Below are positions 1-11,700 of a stretch of DNA of 64,000 nt, piece by piece. This DNA is from Diphasiastrum complanatum (Eukaryota; Streptophyta; Lycopodiopsida; Lycopodiales; Lycopodiaceae): contig CM055097.1 of assembly GCA_029204225.1 (NCBI GenBank), positions 58,204,869 to 58,268,868 on the forward strand, read 5' to 3'. The position numbers were made by a program, and so were the translations under genes. The stretch's first letter is position 1. Each line of letters starts with the position of its first letter. The notes under the pieces were generated by a model, which was given only the letters and a program-made list of their open reading frames with translations, had not been told where the DNA came from and made no database searches.

Positions 1-275
1 TGAAAGCAAACCTTGGGATTCTCCCTTTCAGAACCACTTCACAATTTCTTGTAGCTTGTCTAAGAATAGATAAGGTACCCGCTTGTACTTCACAATATTG
101 GGCTCCTTCACAGAAAGCACAAGAAGTTTTAAAAGAATGTTCTCAAAATAATTTCTCATCTACGTTCCGTTATCAACATATACTCATGCTTGCTCTACAA
201 AATGAAGCATGGTAATGACAGCATTGCTCCCTCCGCTTGTACCTACTTATCCTTGATGCTTCTTGGTTGTGCGTG
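1..275 (-). other. MED26 3' untranslated region (partial)
   Basis: Minus-strand sequence immediately downstream of the TAA stop at 276-278. No coding continuation is seen in any frame. The end of the transcript is not visible in the window. Confidence 0.5.
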
Positions 276-3200
276 TTAAATCCGATTTGCAGAGCAGAGC
301 CTGTTACGGTTCTGAGAGTTCGGCTTGTTGTGAATTGGTACTCTTGCTCGATTGGGTCCGTTTTTGGGAAGATCATGTAGTTCCATTACTTGCACAGTTC
401 GTTGCTTCTTAGCTGCAGAACAGATATAGAACGATGAATGTCAGAAACTCCGGACCATGGACAGCTAAAGTATGAATCTACTATATACGTATTGTTTGAA
501 AACACGTATTTCAAAACTTGCCATTTTGAGCTTGCCGATATCCCTCTTGAAGCCTTCGCTTTGCAGCTGCAAGTTTCTCCGTCGGAGATATCTCTTCAGG
601 AGATCCTGGTTTCTGCAGCAAATAGCAAGACAATGATATGTGGTAAATGCAGCAGGCATAGCAGTAACAATCCTTGGGACACACTTAAACCAAGAGGATA
701 TGTGTATGATTATAAAAAGTGAATATTAGTTCACTGATAGCCCATAAAAGATTGTAATATACGAGTTACTCTTGTCTTCAGTTCAATTTCATAATTCACA
801 AGGTCTGTGCTTCTCAAACTAGCTGCCTCAAGAACAGGTTCGGTAGATATTCATGAAAGGAGTGCGAAGACATTGAGTGAAAATAACATACTTTTGTCAC
901 TCCGTACTGTAAGCTTGTTTCCTGCTGTTTGCTCAATACATCTGGCCTCCTCACAAGACTCTCATTGTTACGGACAGTTTGTGAAAATCCGTTAAAAGAT
1001 TTTGTTGTAGAACCATTATTTGCCCCCATTCTGCTGTCACGGGTAACTTTATCTTGAGATGACCTGTCCTTCCTGTTGTTTGCAATGGAAACCGGAGCTC
1101 CTCTTGTAGCTTCTTTTTCTTTCTTTCTAAACACATTACTGAGACCAGATTCAGTAGCCTTAATGGCATCTCCCCCCTTCTTCCTCTTATCTAGTTCAAC
1201 ATTCTCCTTCATAGATCTTACTTTGTTTCCCGTAAGATTCAAAATCGTATCTTCGGCTTGCAATTCAAACTCTAGATCTTCGTTGAAATTTGCATGCAGA
1301 ATTCCGTCATCTACAGGGCTATTTGTTTCTCCAGATCCTGCAGCTGCTGACAACAACCAATCAGATCAAAGAATGTCATAAATATGATATGAGCCAAGAC
1401 CCAAATCACACATAGAATGTCTAATGAACTGGAAGACATGAAGCTTTGCTGATCAAATGAATGCAAATTAAGGACGGGAAAAGTTTGCTGCAGAATCATT
1501 CCTTCCAAGAAAAACATATCTATTGTTCTCCATATGGTCATTCTTGTTAGTAGCATTAAAGACTTTCTCTAGAAAGTCAATTGAGTTGTGGAGTAGAACT
1601 CTAGGGCAGTCACACTTGAAAAAATGGAGTGGGTAGTGGAATGCGGATACAATAGAACTAGACAAGTACAAGCAATCTTGCACTAGTATTTTCAGTTCTT
1701 TGGTTGACAGTCAATTATGGTTCTCTTTGTACCATGCTTATATTTGTAGACCATGAAAAATGTGTGGAATGGGATGAAACTGAGAAGACCATGTAGCAGA
1801 AAGAGGCTTGTCACTGGATGGAGCTCAATAGGGTGTGAGGGTGGGGTTGGGATCCATGAAAGAGGAACTGCTCCGAATGAAAAAAAAAAGTGCAATTTAT
1901 AAAAAGTATCCAACATGTTGACCAATGAGATTGCACTAAGCAGCTAAGGCTAAAACCGTTAATTTTTTTTTCTAAGAGGGCCTTGCAAGCCATCAATGAA
2001 TCTGTCCAAAGATCTTGTGTAGACAAGTCACTATATGTGTATATGTGTAGCTCTAGAACTCTTGACTATACCCTCCGATTGTACAGGCCTGTTTGAAATG
2101 CAGAACTCAAGTTGATGTATTTGAATAGTAGGATTGGTCATAGTGGCAAAAAAGCTTGAACTTCAATGTAAGCCACTCAAGGATGAGCAACTTCACCTAT
2201 TAAAAAGCAGCAGTCATGCTTTCCATCAATTAAGAGAGTCCACAAATATACGATATAAAATAAAGAATCTCTTTGAAATTGTCAAGATAAGTATTTGAAG
2301 TCCTTTAATATACATATATCATCAGACTTTTTACCATGGATCTTTGCTTTAAGAACCGAATTGACACTAAGATGTATACGACGTAGGCAAACAAATGGTG
2401 GATGAAAGGCAATGAATGGAGATACAAACGGATGTTAACAGAAGGCAGCAGTAACAGTGGTGTGTGAGGTAAAGACGTGTGATATGCTGACATTGGACGA
2501 GAACCAGACATAATGACTCTCACTATGCTCAACAGATGGATCTAGATGGAGCAGAAAATAATCATGACAAGATCTGGTATGGGAGTAGCATCTGACATGA
2601 GTAGGACTCCAAGAAACATTCTAAGAATGTGATTGAGCATTTTGTATCAAGACATGGAGCATCGACGGGTCTCATTATTTGATAGAAGCACTCCATTGTA
2701 AGAATTCAGCCAACTCTTTGGTTGCGAACAGTATTTCTATTTATGATTGAGCATCGACTTTTGTGCCTATTGGATTTTTCTGAATTTCTTGTGAAAGAAA
2801 AATAATGCTTTAAAAAATGCGATAGCCGCAATATGAAAGTACTCATTGTCCCTCAGAAATGGACTTACCCGACTTTTATTCAAGAACTTCAGAGCATTCA
2901 GAAATGATGCTGATCTACAATATCAGACGATGAATCTACAATGACAAATAACATTTAAATACTACACTGCTCGATCCTTAAAGAAACTAGCAGAATGACA
3001 GAACTACAGAACTACACTGGAGGAACTAGTGGAACTACAGGTGCCTCAATCCCAGGCTACAGTTTCCTAAATGAAACAAGTTAAATTAGATTTTTGTTAC
3101 GTTTATATGTTTGGTATGAGTTATGGACTCATTACATTTGCCGCGTCCATTCTTTTATTCTTTATTATGCATAAGCAGGCCTATGGGCCCTATTTATTCA

Positions 3201-5353
3201 TGTACTGGCCTTGGGCCCTATTTTAGGACTTGGTCATATTGATTTGGAGTGGGCGTCCTCCTATTGGGGGGGCTTCAAACCTTTTTTGCCTCCCTCTATT
3301 TTTTAATTTCTACTTTAGGGTTCATTGGTAAAATATATATAGGGCAGCATTGTAGTCTTTTATTCAATTGATGATGATTGCTCTTCTTTTGCCTCATTAA
3401 ATATTCTCTCTTTCATGCTTTCTAGCCCGCGATCTCACATTTCCTACAGATCCTGAGCTATTCCCTTTTCTTACCCGCTGCCATTCACCAGGTTTGCCTT
3501 CAGCATAGTCGGCGCCGCTGACAAGTTCAGTTTTTGGTACAGTGGGATGGTTGTCCTATTGAGGAGGCCACATGGGGGCCTATTGATGTTCAGTTTTTGG
3601 TACAGTGGGATGGTCCTCCTATTAGGAGCGCACTATTTTCCCTCCAAATCTTCTCCCTCTTTCTATTTTTGAATTCCTACTTTAGGGTTCATTGGTAGGG
3701 TATATATAGGGCAGCATTGTAATCTTTTATTCAGTTGATGATGATTGCTCTTCTTTAGCCTCATTAAATATTCTCTCTGTCATGCTTTCTAGCCTAAGTC
3801 CTGCTTTTTAGCATAGCTAGTGAGTCTTAGCTTGTAACCATACGGATTGAGCTTCTCCGGAATACATTATGATAACTAGAAGAGACAGTTTTATAGATCA
3901 AATGAATGTAAATCAATGACGACAACATACATTGTTGGATGTCAATAAAATCTAAACCCAATCTTGCATAATCTGAGCTATGCTGGTTTCTATTCAAAAA
4001 AATGTTGGTAATGAGGCTCACCACTCTATTTATAGTAAATGTCCTATTAGATGTTAACAATAATAATGGGACAGAAATACTCAACTTTGCAACATGAGCA
4101 TCCCAATGAGAACTCATAAAGTGCAAAGCCAAGATCATGGTAGTATTCCATAACATGCATATAATAAAGTAATAGTTCTAAATATAATAGCAGTAATGAT
4201 ATGATTAAACAGAAAAGATGGAGTGAAAAGCTTAGAAAGTGTGCAGCAAATGTTGAAAAGAACAAAGAAATTTTGCATGAGAACTTGTTAAGTATCCAAT
4301 AAAGATTTATTGCATGAGAAATTCTGAGTACACACTAGATGCTGGGAAAGAATAAAAAATATAGTGTTGAGACATGCTACAGATTTGACAAAAATATGAA
4401 CTATTTGATGTTCTGTTTCTGTTGAAAGATGACCTAGCATTTTCATTGCAAGTGATTTATAGACATTATTCATTGCAAAAATTGGCGTGCAGGGAACATA
4501 GCGGATACTTACAGAGGTCATCATCGATGAAATCAAACAACTGCAAAACACCAGAACAAAGACAGGTTGTACCAAGCTTAGTATATTGAGTAGGGAAGCA
4601 TGACAGTAGCATTCTACAATACTTCATGTGGTTCGACATTGGAACTGTTCTAGGTCAATGACATATCTCAAACTGTGTAAAGGGAAACAATGAAATTTAA
4701 AGCATACCTGGTTCATCTCCAACGAGGAAGTTCGAGCAGCCAACAGTGCACCTTCATCAAGGGGTGGAGATGGTAGTCCATATTCACCATCATTTTCTTC
4801 AGTGCTTCCTGTATGGTGAAAACATAAGTTAGTCCTAGAGAAGTCTTACAGATAGAGGCTTAACACCAAGTACAACAATGAAAACAAAGAAGCAAGATTA
4901 CAACAAATGAAGGCAAATGCATGATGACTTTTTCAGATCCTCTAATAAGCAATCATGCAGAAAATGCTAGTTGAAAAAAGTTATAGGATGATAAAGGTAA
5001 TTTGACACCACAAAAAAGTATCACCTGGTAATGCAACAGCAGCAAGATCCCCTGCACTTTTACACCACTCATCAACAACAGTCTTCCATAACCTGCCCCA
5101 ATCACAGTGAAAATTATAGACTTATAAGACTCATTTTGTTGAAAGCAAATCCTTGCTTGTAACTCACCACAGCAGCTTGTATCAAGTTACTCTTACTCAA
5201 TTTAATACTGTGCTGGAAGATCAGCTTGCAGATGTTTTCATGCAATTACCTGACAAGTCTCCTTGCTACAGATTGAACCCGTTTCGAATGATGTTTTTTG
5301 AAGTTATTGACTTGCTTCCCAATTTCGGTTTCCTGAAACTCAAGAAAGATAAT

Positions 5354-5408
<55 letters not shown>

Positions 5409-5744
5409 ATAACTGGCAATATCACCACTATAATAGCTTCTATATGCTGTCTTCAGTTATAAATACTGATAGCTAATATCACAATGGTCATTTTCCAAAT
5501 TTAAACTTGTTGCTTTCAAATATATCTAGCTGGCTAAACTTATACGTTGCTTCAAAATCATAGAGAGGTTTGGCCTTGTCGCCACTTAGGCAAGTCTTAT
5601 TGACATGAAATTTTTTGAAAAGACTCGTTTAGGTGTCCGTGATGTTTATATTGGCTTTATGAAAGAGCACAATTTCTTCACTGAACAAAGAACATCCGGA
5701 CAGGATTTGGGACAAATTTCTCCTCATACGTATAAGTGAGATTT

Positions 5745-5830
<86 letters not shown>

Positions 5831-7747
5831 ACTTAAATGTGCAACAAGGAAATCAGTACTGAAAGTATAAACATGCAAAACAGTGCAATTTACAAAGCTT
5901 TTGACCTTAATCAACTGTAACATTATTCAATGAAGCTTCTGAATAAGCTGCCCAAAAATGCTCCCCTGATATTCACATTCTCTAAGCAGTAGCGCCACCC
6001 AAAACTATAAAAGGCAATGTTAATGCAAAGTATTTACTATTTAGTAAGCAAAGATTATAAGATATGAAATTTCTTATAACTTACCTTCAAGGCTTCAAAA
6101 GATATGTTCATGCTCTCAAGAGTTTCTAATGAGTCAAATATTTCTTCTTCTTCTGACTGCATCCAACCATGTCCAGGTCACAAGGGTCAGCAATATATAT
6201 GCATAAAAATAAAAATAAATACATCTCTACATAGTACAAGAACCTTCAGCCCCCACTTTCTGAAAAAAGAAGAAGAAGAAGATAATACTCTTTTAATTGC
6301 TGAAAATTATCTGAATGTAGAGAAAATCTTCCAGATGCAAAAAAACAGCTTACTGTACTGTCAGGAAATAAACCTTAGTGCTAAGGATGTAGTGGGATGT
6401 ACTATTAAGGAAAGCTGTTTATACTCAAACCACAAAAATGAAACCAGCTTGGTCAGTTCCAGAGTATGTGAAAGCGTGTGCATGAACGTGTGAAAATGTG
6501 AGGAGAGAGAGAGAGAGAGAGAGAGAGAGGTTTCCTGCTCACACCAGAATTTCAATACGAGTTTTGACTGTCAACCTCTTCCTTTTCCAAGAAAATCAAA
6601 TTTTGTTCTCATCACTTTGTACTATTGGGTTTAACAAGGACGTGCCCTAATGAGTCGAATATCTAAAACTGGTGGTGCAATGATAAGGTTTCAATTAATG
6701 CCATGTTTTAGCTAAATCTGAAAGTACCTTGCTGAGTTTATTAATCTGTAGCCAGTATGTCAGAAATCACCCCTTGTTAGGGTAAGTTACTTGAAGGTGC
6801 TATTGTGTACATCTACCGAAAGCAAATGACCTCATTCATGCTTCTCATAGAGGAGATTTTTAAAGTTTAAAGACCATATTAACTACAAAGGCTAAACCAG
6901 TGATAGTCAAAAGAGAACAAACTCAACAGAGCTACTGCAATGTAAGTACGTTTTTGGAGTAAAGTCAAGAAACTGATTGGGAGATGGTAAGGGCTAGTTG
7001 CATATTATCACTCAACGAGATAATTTGGCATGTAAAATGTCTTTGCACGAATGGAATAAACACCTGCTAAGAAATCTAGGCATATAACTCAATATGATAG
7101 GTGTTTCAAAAATTTGACCAGATAGAATATGAATATAATGCAAGACGTAAAAACACTCTACAGAAATCATCTTTGAGAATACTGAAGGACGTTCCTCTTC
7201 TTTTACTGAAGCTTCATTCTCCTATGTTAGGCAACTTGTGTTACTAAATTGTGCCAAAATTTTAGATTAGTAAAGCAGGCAAGCAGCTATATGCTAGGTG
7301 ATCGTGCCAGAAAGCGATAAATGAACCAAAAGTAGGCAGAGATTGCGAACCTACCTGATGATAGTTCATTAGACGATCCTTGATGCGGAGGATTTCTTTC
7401 AATTGGCGAGATTCCTCTTCCATTTCATCTGACAGAGCCTCTGCGTCTGCGTAGGTGTAGGCAACAGCTCTATCATTCATCTCAGGATCGCTGCTGCCAT
7501 AGTTTCCCTCGTCCTTCACTTGAAGAATATCGCTGTTCCTGCCATCAAATCCACCATTCTCTACCTCGCTCAGCTCTGACGCAGAGCGGAGTGATGGGGC
7601 AAAAAGCATTTCTGTGAAACCCTCCCTCCTCCGAAGAAGATCCTGTGGCTTGTCCAGAGATGCAATTGTAATGGCACGATCTATCACGGTCATTAAATCT
7701 GCTCCACAGCTCTCAAAAAACACCCTCCATTGCTGCAACTGCTCCAT
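276..7747 (-). CDS. MED26: Mediator of RNA polymerase II transcription subunit 26 (plant MED26, TFIIS N-terminal-like domain)
   Basis: Seen: nine exons joined in frame into 475 codons: 7747-7355, 6156-6085, 5332-5250, 5092-5025, 4808-4708, 4540-4513, 1346-892, 612-522, 412-276. Start chosen at MEQLQQW because plant MED26 proteins begin just before the stretch FFESCGADLMTVIDRAI; the frame is open a little further upstream. Residues about 115-205 form the TFIIS N-terminal-like (LW) bundle, with ETEIGKQVNN, RRLVR and LWKTVVDEW. Then come LPSPPLDEGAL (217-227), LFDFIDDD, a long basic low-complexity part, KLAAAKRRLQEGYRQAQ and the conserved tail AKKQRTVQVMELHDLPK. Known: MED26 is a nuclear Mediator subunit that links Mediator to RNA polymerase II and elongation factors. 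Exon 7 has two possible acceptors (1346 or 1343), both in frame. Introns carry microsatellites and an LTR-like duplication. No disabling change is seen, so the gene looks functional. Confidence 0.9.
413..521 (-). other. GC-AG intron of MED26 (last intron)
   Basis: The minus-strand exon ends ...CAAAATG and is followed by GCAAGT, not GT. The acceptor is CTGCAG at 418-413. Joining 522 to 412 restores the Ala of the conserved QAQN-AKKQRTVQV block with perfect phase. Any nearby GT donor would break the conserved tail. Confidence 0.8.
1347..4512 (-). other. 3.2-kb intron of MED26
   Basis: Lies between the 28-bp exon 4540-4513 (donor GTAAGT) and the large C-terminal exon. It is mostly AT-rich, with no exon-like block fitting MED26. 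It holds the LTR-like duplicated segment at 3247-3794. Phase (1+2) is consistent across the junction. Confidence 0.6.
3247..3794. repeat. Duplicated LTR-like segment inside a MED26 intron
   Basis: Two direct copies of about 180 bp, at 3247-3427 and 3606-3794. Each holds TATATATAGGGCAGCATTG, a TTTATTCA(A/G)TTGATGATGATT run and ATTAAATATTCTCTC, ending CATGCTTTCTAGCC. A TATA-like box followed by an A/T-rich terminator resembles an LTR. A smaller unit starting TTTTTGGTACAGTGGGATGG is also doubled at about 3532 and 3593. No gag or pol is present. Possibly a solo or terminally duplicated LTR remnant. Confidence 0.5.
5357..5406. repeat. (CT)n microsatellite in MED26 intron
   Basis: About 25 uninterrupted CT units, starting 24 bp beyond the acceptor side of the exon that ends at 5332. 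On the minus (coding) strand it reads (GA)n. Confidence 0.95.
5749..5829. repeat. (GT)n(GA)n compound microsatellite
   Basis: About 19 GT units followed directly by about 21 GA units, within the MED26 intron 5333-6084. Confidence 0.95.
6500..6528. repeat. (GA)n microsatellite
   Basis: About 14 GA units within the first coding-region intron of MED26 (6157-7354). Confidence 0.9.
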
Positions 7748-8860
7748 CCCCTCTGCCTTGAGCTTCAACCCCACTGCTGCCAGCTTCTTTGATGCGAGAA
7801 AACTCGAATGTCTATGAGGATGGAGAATTTCAGCCAAAAAGTAGATCACAAGCTACCTAGGAAGAGTTCAATTGACACTTACTTATCAAAATGAGATCGG
7901 AAGAAAAGAACGGAAGGGTACGAAGTTGTGCAAGACTACACCTGAGCTATAACTAGAAGTCAATCTTGCAATTAAGCAATTAGTGAGAAAACAATTCGAT
8001 CTACAAGAATACGAACTTCTTTCAGACGATAAATCAGAAACACATGCTTCCATAGAGACTTAAAGATTATTATGTCTCTGCAATGATATTGAATTAGGAT
8101 TCATTAAGGCGAACGGTTGCTCATAAAGCTAATCTTCCCCCCCACGGAAAAGCTCAGCTTCTACTAACAGAAAAGCCCCAAATTTGCAGCAAGCTTGCAG
8201 AAATTCCTCTTCTACAACCTCAAGCTAAAGCTTCCTGAATTTATTAAGCAAAAATCAGAGGATCGAGAATGAACCCAACAAGAATAGTCACAAATTATCA
8301 CGTTAACACATATAAAATAAACTACTGTTTTTGGCTCAGGATCGCCATGACAATCCTCAAAAAACCCAAGGATCAGAGTGGAAATGAACACAAGGGGGAT
8401 CAGCAGAACCCAAATGATGGATGCAAAAAGCTGGCAAACATCCAAAAGCTGCAGTTGCTAAGATCAATCTATCTATGACAGAAGTCTGACCGGGGTTCAG
8501 AAAACTAAAGGGGGAAGTGGAGTTTGACTGGAGGCAATAGACGGGGCTTGTGAAAAGGTCCAAAAAATGGAAGATGTGAAGGAGGAGACGAGGCAAACAT
8601 GTAAGGAGGAGGAAGGAAAGGGTCCACCTTCGGCTATGGCGAACGACAAAAGCTCCGTCTTTGTGTGCACAGTTCTTTGCTCTGGCTTCACTTCTAACCC
8701 CCGTGGGCTGCGCACACGACGACAAAACTCCAGTCACTCTTCAGGCAAAACTTGCATCTTTATTTTATTTTCCCCCCGCCCTTCTTAAATTTTTGTTTTG
8801 ACTCCAAATATATTTTCCTTATTTAAATTTATTTAAAATTCCTTCTTTTCCAGGTCAGAC
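7748..8860 (-). promoter_or_regulatory. MED26 5' untranslated region and proximal promoter (approximate)
   Basis: Minus-strand region upstream of the chosen start. The stretch about 8480-8740 is more GC-rich and pyrimidine-rich than its surroundings, as in a plant 5' leader. AT-rich sequence with AAATATATTT lies at about 8806-8815. Exact transcription start and any leader intron are not determinable by eye. Confidence 0.35.
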
Positions 8861-8862
8861 GA

Positions 8863-8870
8863 CACGTGGC
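8863..8870. promoter_or_regulatory. G-box CACGTGGC
   Basis: Core CACGTG flanked as GACACGTGGCAAT, about 1.1 kb upstream of the MED26 start. This is the known bZIP/bHLH binding core (ABRE-like when followed by GC). Confidence 0.45.
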
Positions 8871-8961
8871 AATATTTCTAGCAATAGCTTTCATCCCTGT
8901 TAATAGTTTTACTTCTGTTTTTCTCTGAAATTTAATTCTTTTTTAAATAAGACCTTTGAAA

Positions 8962-8969
8962 CACGTGGC
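8962..8969. promoter_or_regulatory. Second G-box CACGTGGC
   Basis: A second ACACGTGGCAA(G) in the same orientation, 99 bp from the first. Paired G-boxes at this spacing suggest a functional upstream element, but no binding is shown. Confidence 0.45.
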
Positions 8970-8989
8970 AAGATTTGATACAGGGCTAA

Positions 8990-11043
8990 GCAAGGTCACT
9001 GGCCTGTCCTGATAGCTAGGATTTATATGGGAAGAGACCTTGAGGCGAGTGGGTGCTGCTTATTTATTGTTTTACCTTTTTCAGGCAAATTATTTAATTC
9101 TTGTGAATGACACCTGTTTTTCCTTTTCTCCAAAGCTTGACAGGTGTTTTCATGACCACATTCTTTTCACATGCGTAAGATTGTTTAAGATAAGAGTGTG
9201 CATGCTCTTATTGGCCAGCTCGATTATGAGGGTCAACGCATGGCATGGGTCGGTTCAATATCAAACTCGAGCCAGTGTGGCCCATGCAATATGAGGACAA
9301 TACTTGAACTTTTAAAGGAAAATGGGGGGGTATGGTATCAACCATTTGCATCCTTAAGATGGCGATAACACAAGGTTCCTATCTCTTACGTCGTCAAGAT
9401 TCCCTACTTCTTATGCCAAGATTTTGTTTGTTCCTCGCGAAACAAAAAGCATTTCTGCAATGCATTTCTCCTCTTTTTTCTATGCATTTTTATGTATAAT
9501 AGGAGGCTTTTAAACCGGAGACACCAATTTTGGTTTTTGATTGCACGCAAATCTCAAAACTCAACTGCGATTTATTTATATGGAAGTTGATGACCAAATG
9601 GTACAAACCTTGTAGTAATATTAGCAATGTGTAACTCATACATCAAGTTTGTACTAAAAGAATTCTAATACCTCGATAAAGCGATTTTAGAAAAAGAGGG
9701 AATCTTCCAATAGCAAAGTCCAACTGGCTAAAAATAGTGATACACGCTCAACGATAGCACATACATAGTAAGGCCAAGCCAAGGAAAAGCATAAGACTTC
9801 AAAAGACTTTCATAGCATTTGTAATCGAGCCTAAACCCTTTGTAAGTGCATTTCTAACTCATAGTCCCCAGCTCAACTACCACAAAGGAGTTTTATTTTG
9901 TTGTAAATTTTTCAATGTGGATAGAACATATGAGCCAAGTAAGCTGGAAGGACCCAAAAGGCTCTCCTTCAATTGGTTGAAGCCACTTCAAGTGTCCCCT
10001 CACTTTTTTCACAAGGTCGGGCTAAATAGCAATAATGTACACCACCATGGAGTAAGTCCACTTATGAGAGAGATCCTCTAGTATGTCCGCTTAATCCCCA
10101 ACTCCTAGGTATACATCTTCATTATATCCAGATTCAAACTTAGGCTACTTGCACTTATGCGTCACACCAAACAAGGTGTTTTCTCAACTTATGCTTCACA
10201 TAGAACAAGGTGTTTTTGCTTATATTTTGCTTGATAATACTTCTATTTTGGCTTTAACTTCATCCAATGTGCTGGAAATGTTTTTCTAGAAGAAAGTAAT
10301 AGTAAACCCCTTGCCCCCCTTTCCTGAAAATGAATTCCCTTCTGTCCTTGTCGAGGACTTTAAGATGTACTTAAGCCTTTTGATGGCCCTCAGAAAATTT
10401 CCTTTGGAAAGAAATTGCTTGGAATAGACTTATAGAATAGTTTGAGCTCATAAAAGCTACTAACATTCTAAAGTAGCACATATGGCATAACTGAGGAACT
10501 GGCAGAAACTTCAAATGTGCTGGCAAAGGACATTGTTTTCTTTTTTTTGACGACAATTGGCTAAGATACCAAATTCACTACTCCCTTTCTGACCACAAAC
10601 TTGTGATTGTGGTTGGTAAGCCATGGAGGAAGAAAAAAAATCCATTGGACTTATTTTATAGAATATTTGTGAAATTCTGAGATATCGATTCAGATACCAA
10701 AATTGATTGCACATTATTTATAAAAACAGAAAATCCTTGAAGTTATTTCTAACTTATTTAAGCCTTTGCTTCTTCTTCTTTTTTGAATACGAGACATCAA
10801 GTTCATTTCATACGATTCTTCTTGATAGGTAGCTATTATCTTGAAGGACTAATCATCATCATGTGAATTATTACTTATCAAAATATGTGAATAAGGCTTG
10901 GGTCATATTTCTAAGTAGATGAAATTGAACTTTTTCAAACCCAACTTTTATCTCTATTGCATTAGTGGATTTCTGGTGGATTCTAAATATTGCCACTCAA
11001 ATTATAATATCACATGATGAAAGGAAAAATTCTGGTTGTAATA
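8990..11043. other. Intergenic stretch without recognisable genes
   Basis: AT-rich sequence between the MED26 promoter and retroelement A. All frames are short and interrupted. I see no RNA gene or transposon end. Confidence 0.5.
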
Positions 11044-11048
11044 GAGTT

Positions 11049-11700
11049 TGAAGAAACAAAACGTTTCTAAATACAAAGCCTTGTTAGCTTTCAACCCTCA
11101 GCCCGACAAAGGTATTCGCGAACTCGAAGATCTGGAGACATGAAGCACGAAAAGTTTCGCGAACACGAAAGTCAAAGGAAACGAAGACGAACGGTTCACG
11201 AACATGAAAGTCAAAGCAGACGAAGACGAACAGTTCGCGAACACGAAAGATTCACGAATGAGAATCTTTTGCGGTCCAATACGAGAGAAGGCAAACGACC
11301 AAAACGAAACCAACGACGGAAACGAAACCTTCTCCTACCTGCACGCTCCAAAGAGGTACCAGCAAGATCATGCAAGTACCCAGAAGTACAGATATCTAAT
11401 CTGATGGTATGACGTCAGCAGATACATTTTAGGTCGTGGCTAATCTGCCACTTTGTAATTCCCTGATTAGTTGTAGATGTTTAATCACTCTAATCTTAGA
11501 TTCACACAGAGCGACCATACTTACTGGATGATACTTGACATATAGATCAACTAAATACACATATAGTGTAACGTAACAGTCTGATGCTAGTAAGCAATCA
11601 AAGACAAAAATACAGACAATAAGTCCGCCTACGTGCGAGACAAGCTCTGTGATCAGGATCCATAGAGATCCAACTATCCGCTAATAAAGTGAGACGATTA
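11049..11700 (+). repeat. 5' LTR of element A, 3' part deleted
   Basis: About 652 bp aligning to 14333-14981 of the 3' LTR, both stopping at GAGACGATTA. Contains a local tandem repeat of about 39 bp (GAAAGTCAAAG, ACGAAGACGAAC, TTCRCGAAC) near 11163-11250. Confidence 0.85.

Noticed and set aside
814-1356. 180-codon frame as an independent minus-strand gene
   Set aside because: It is the C-terminal exon of MED26 (892-1346) plus intron sequence beyond the GTATGT donor.
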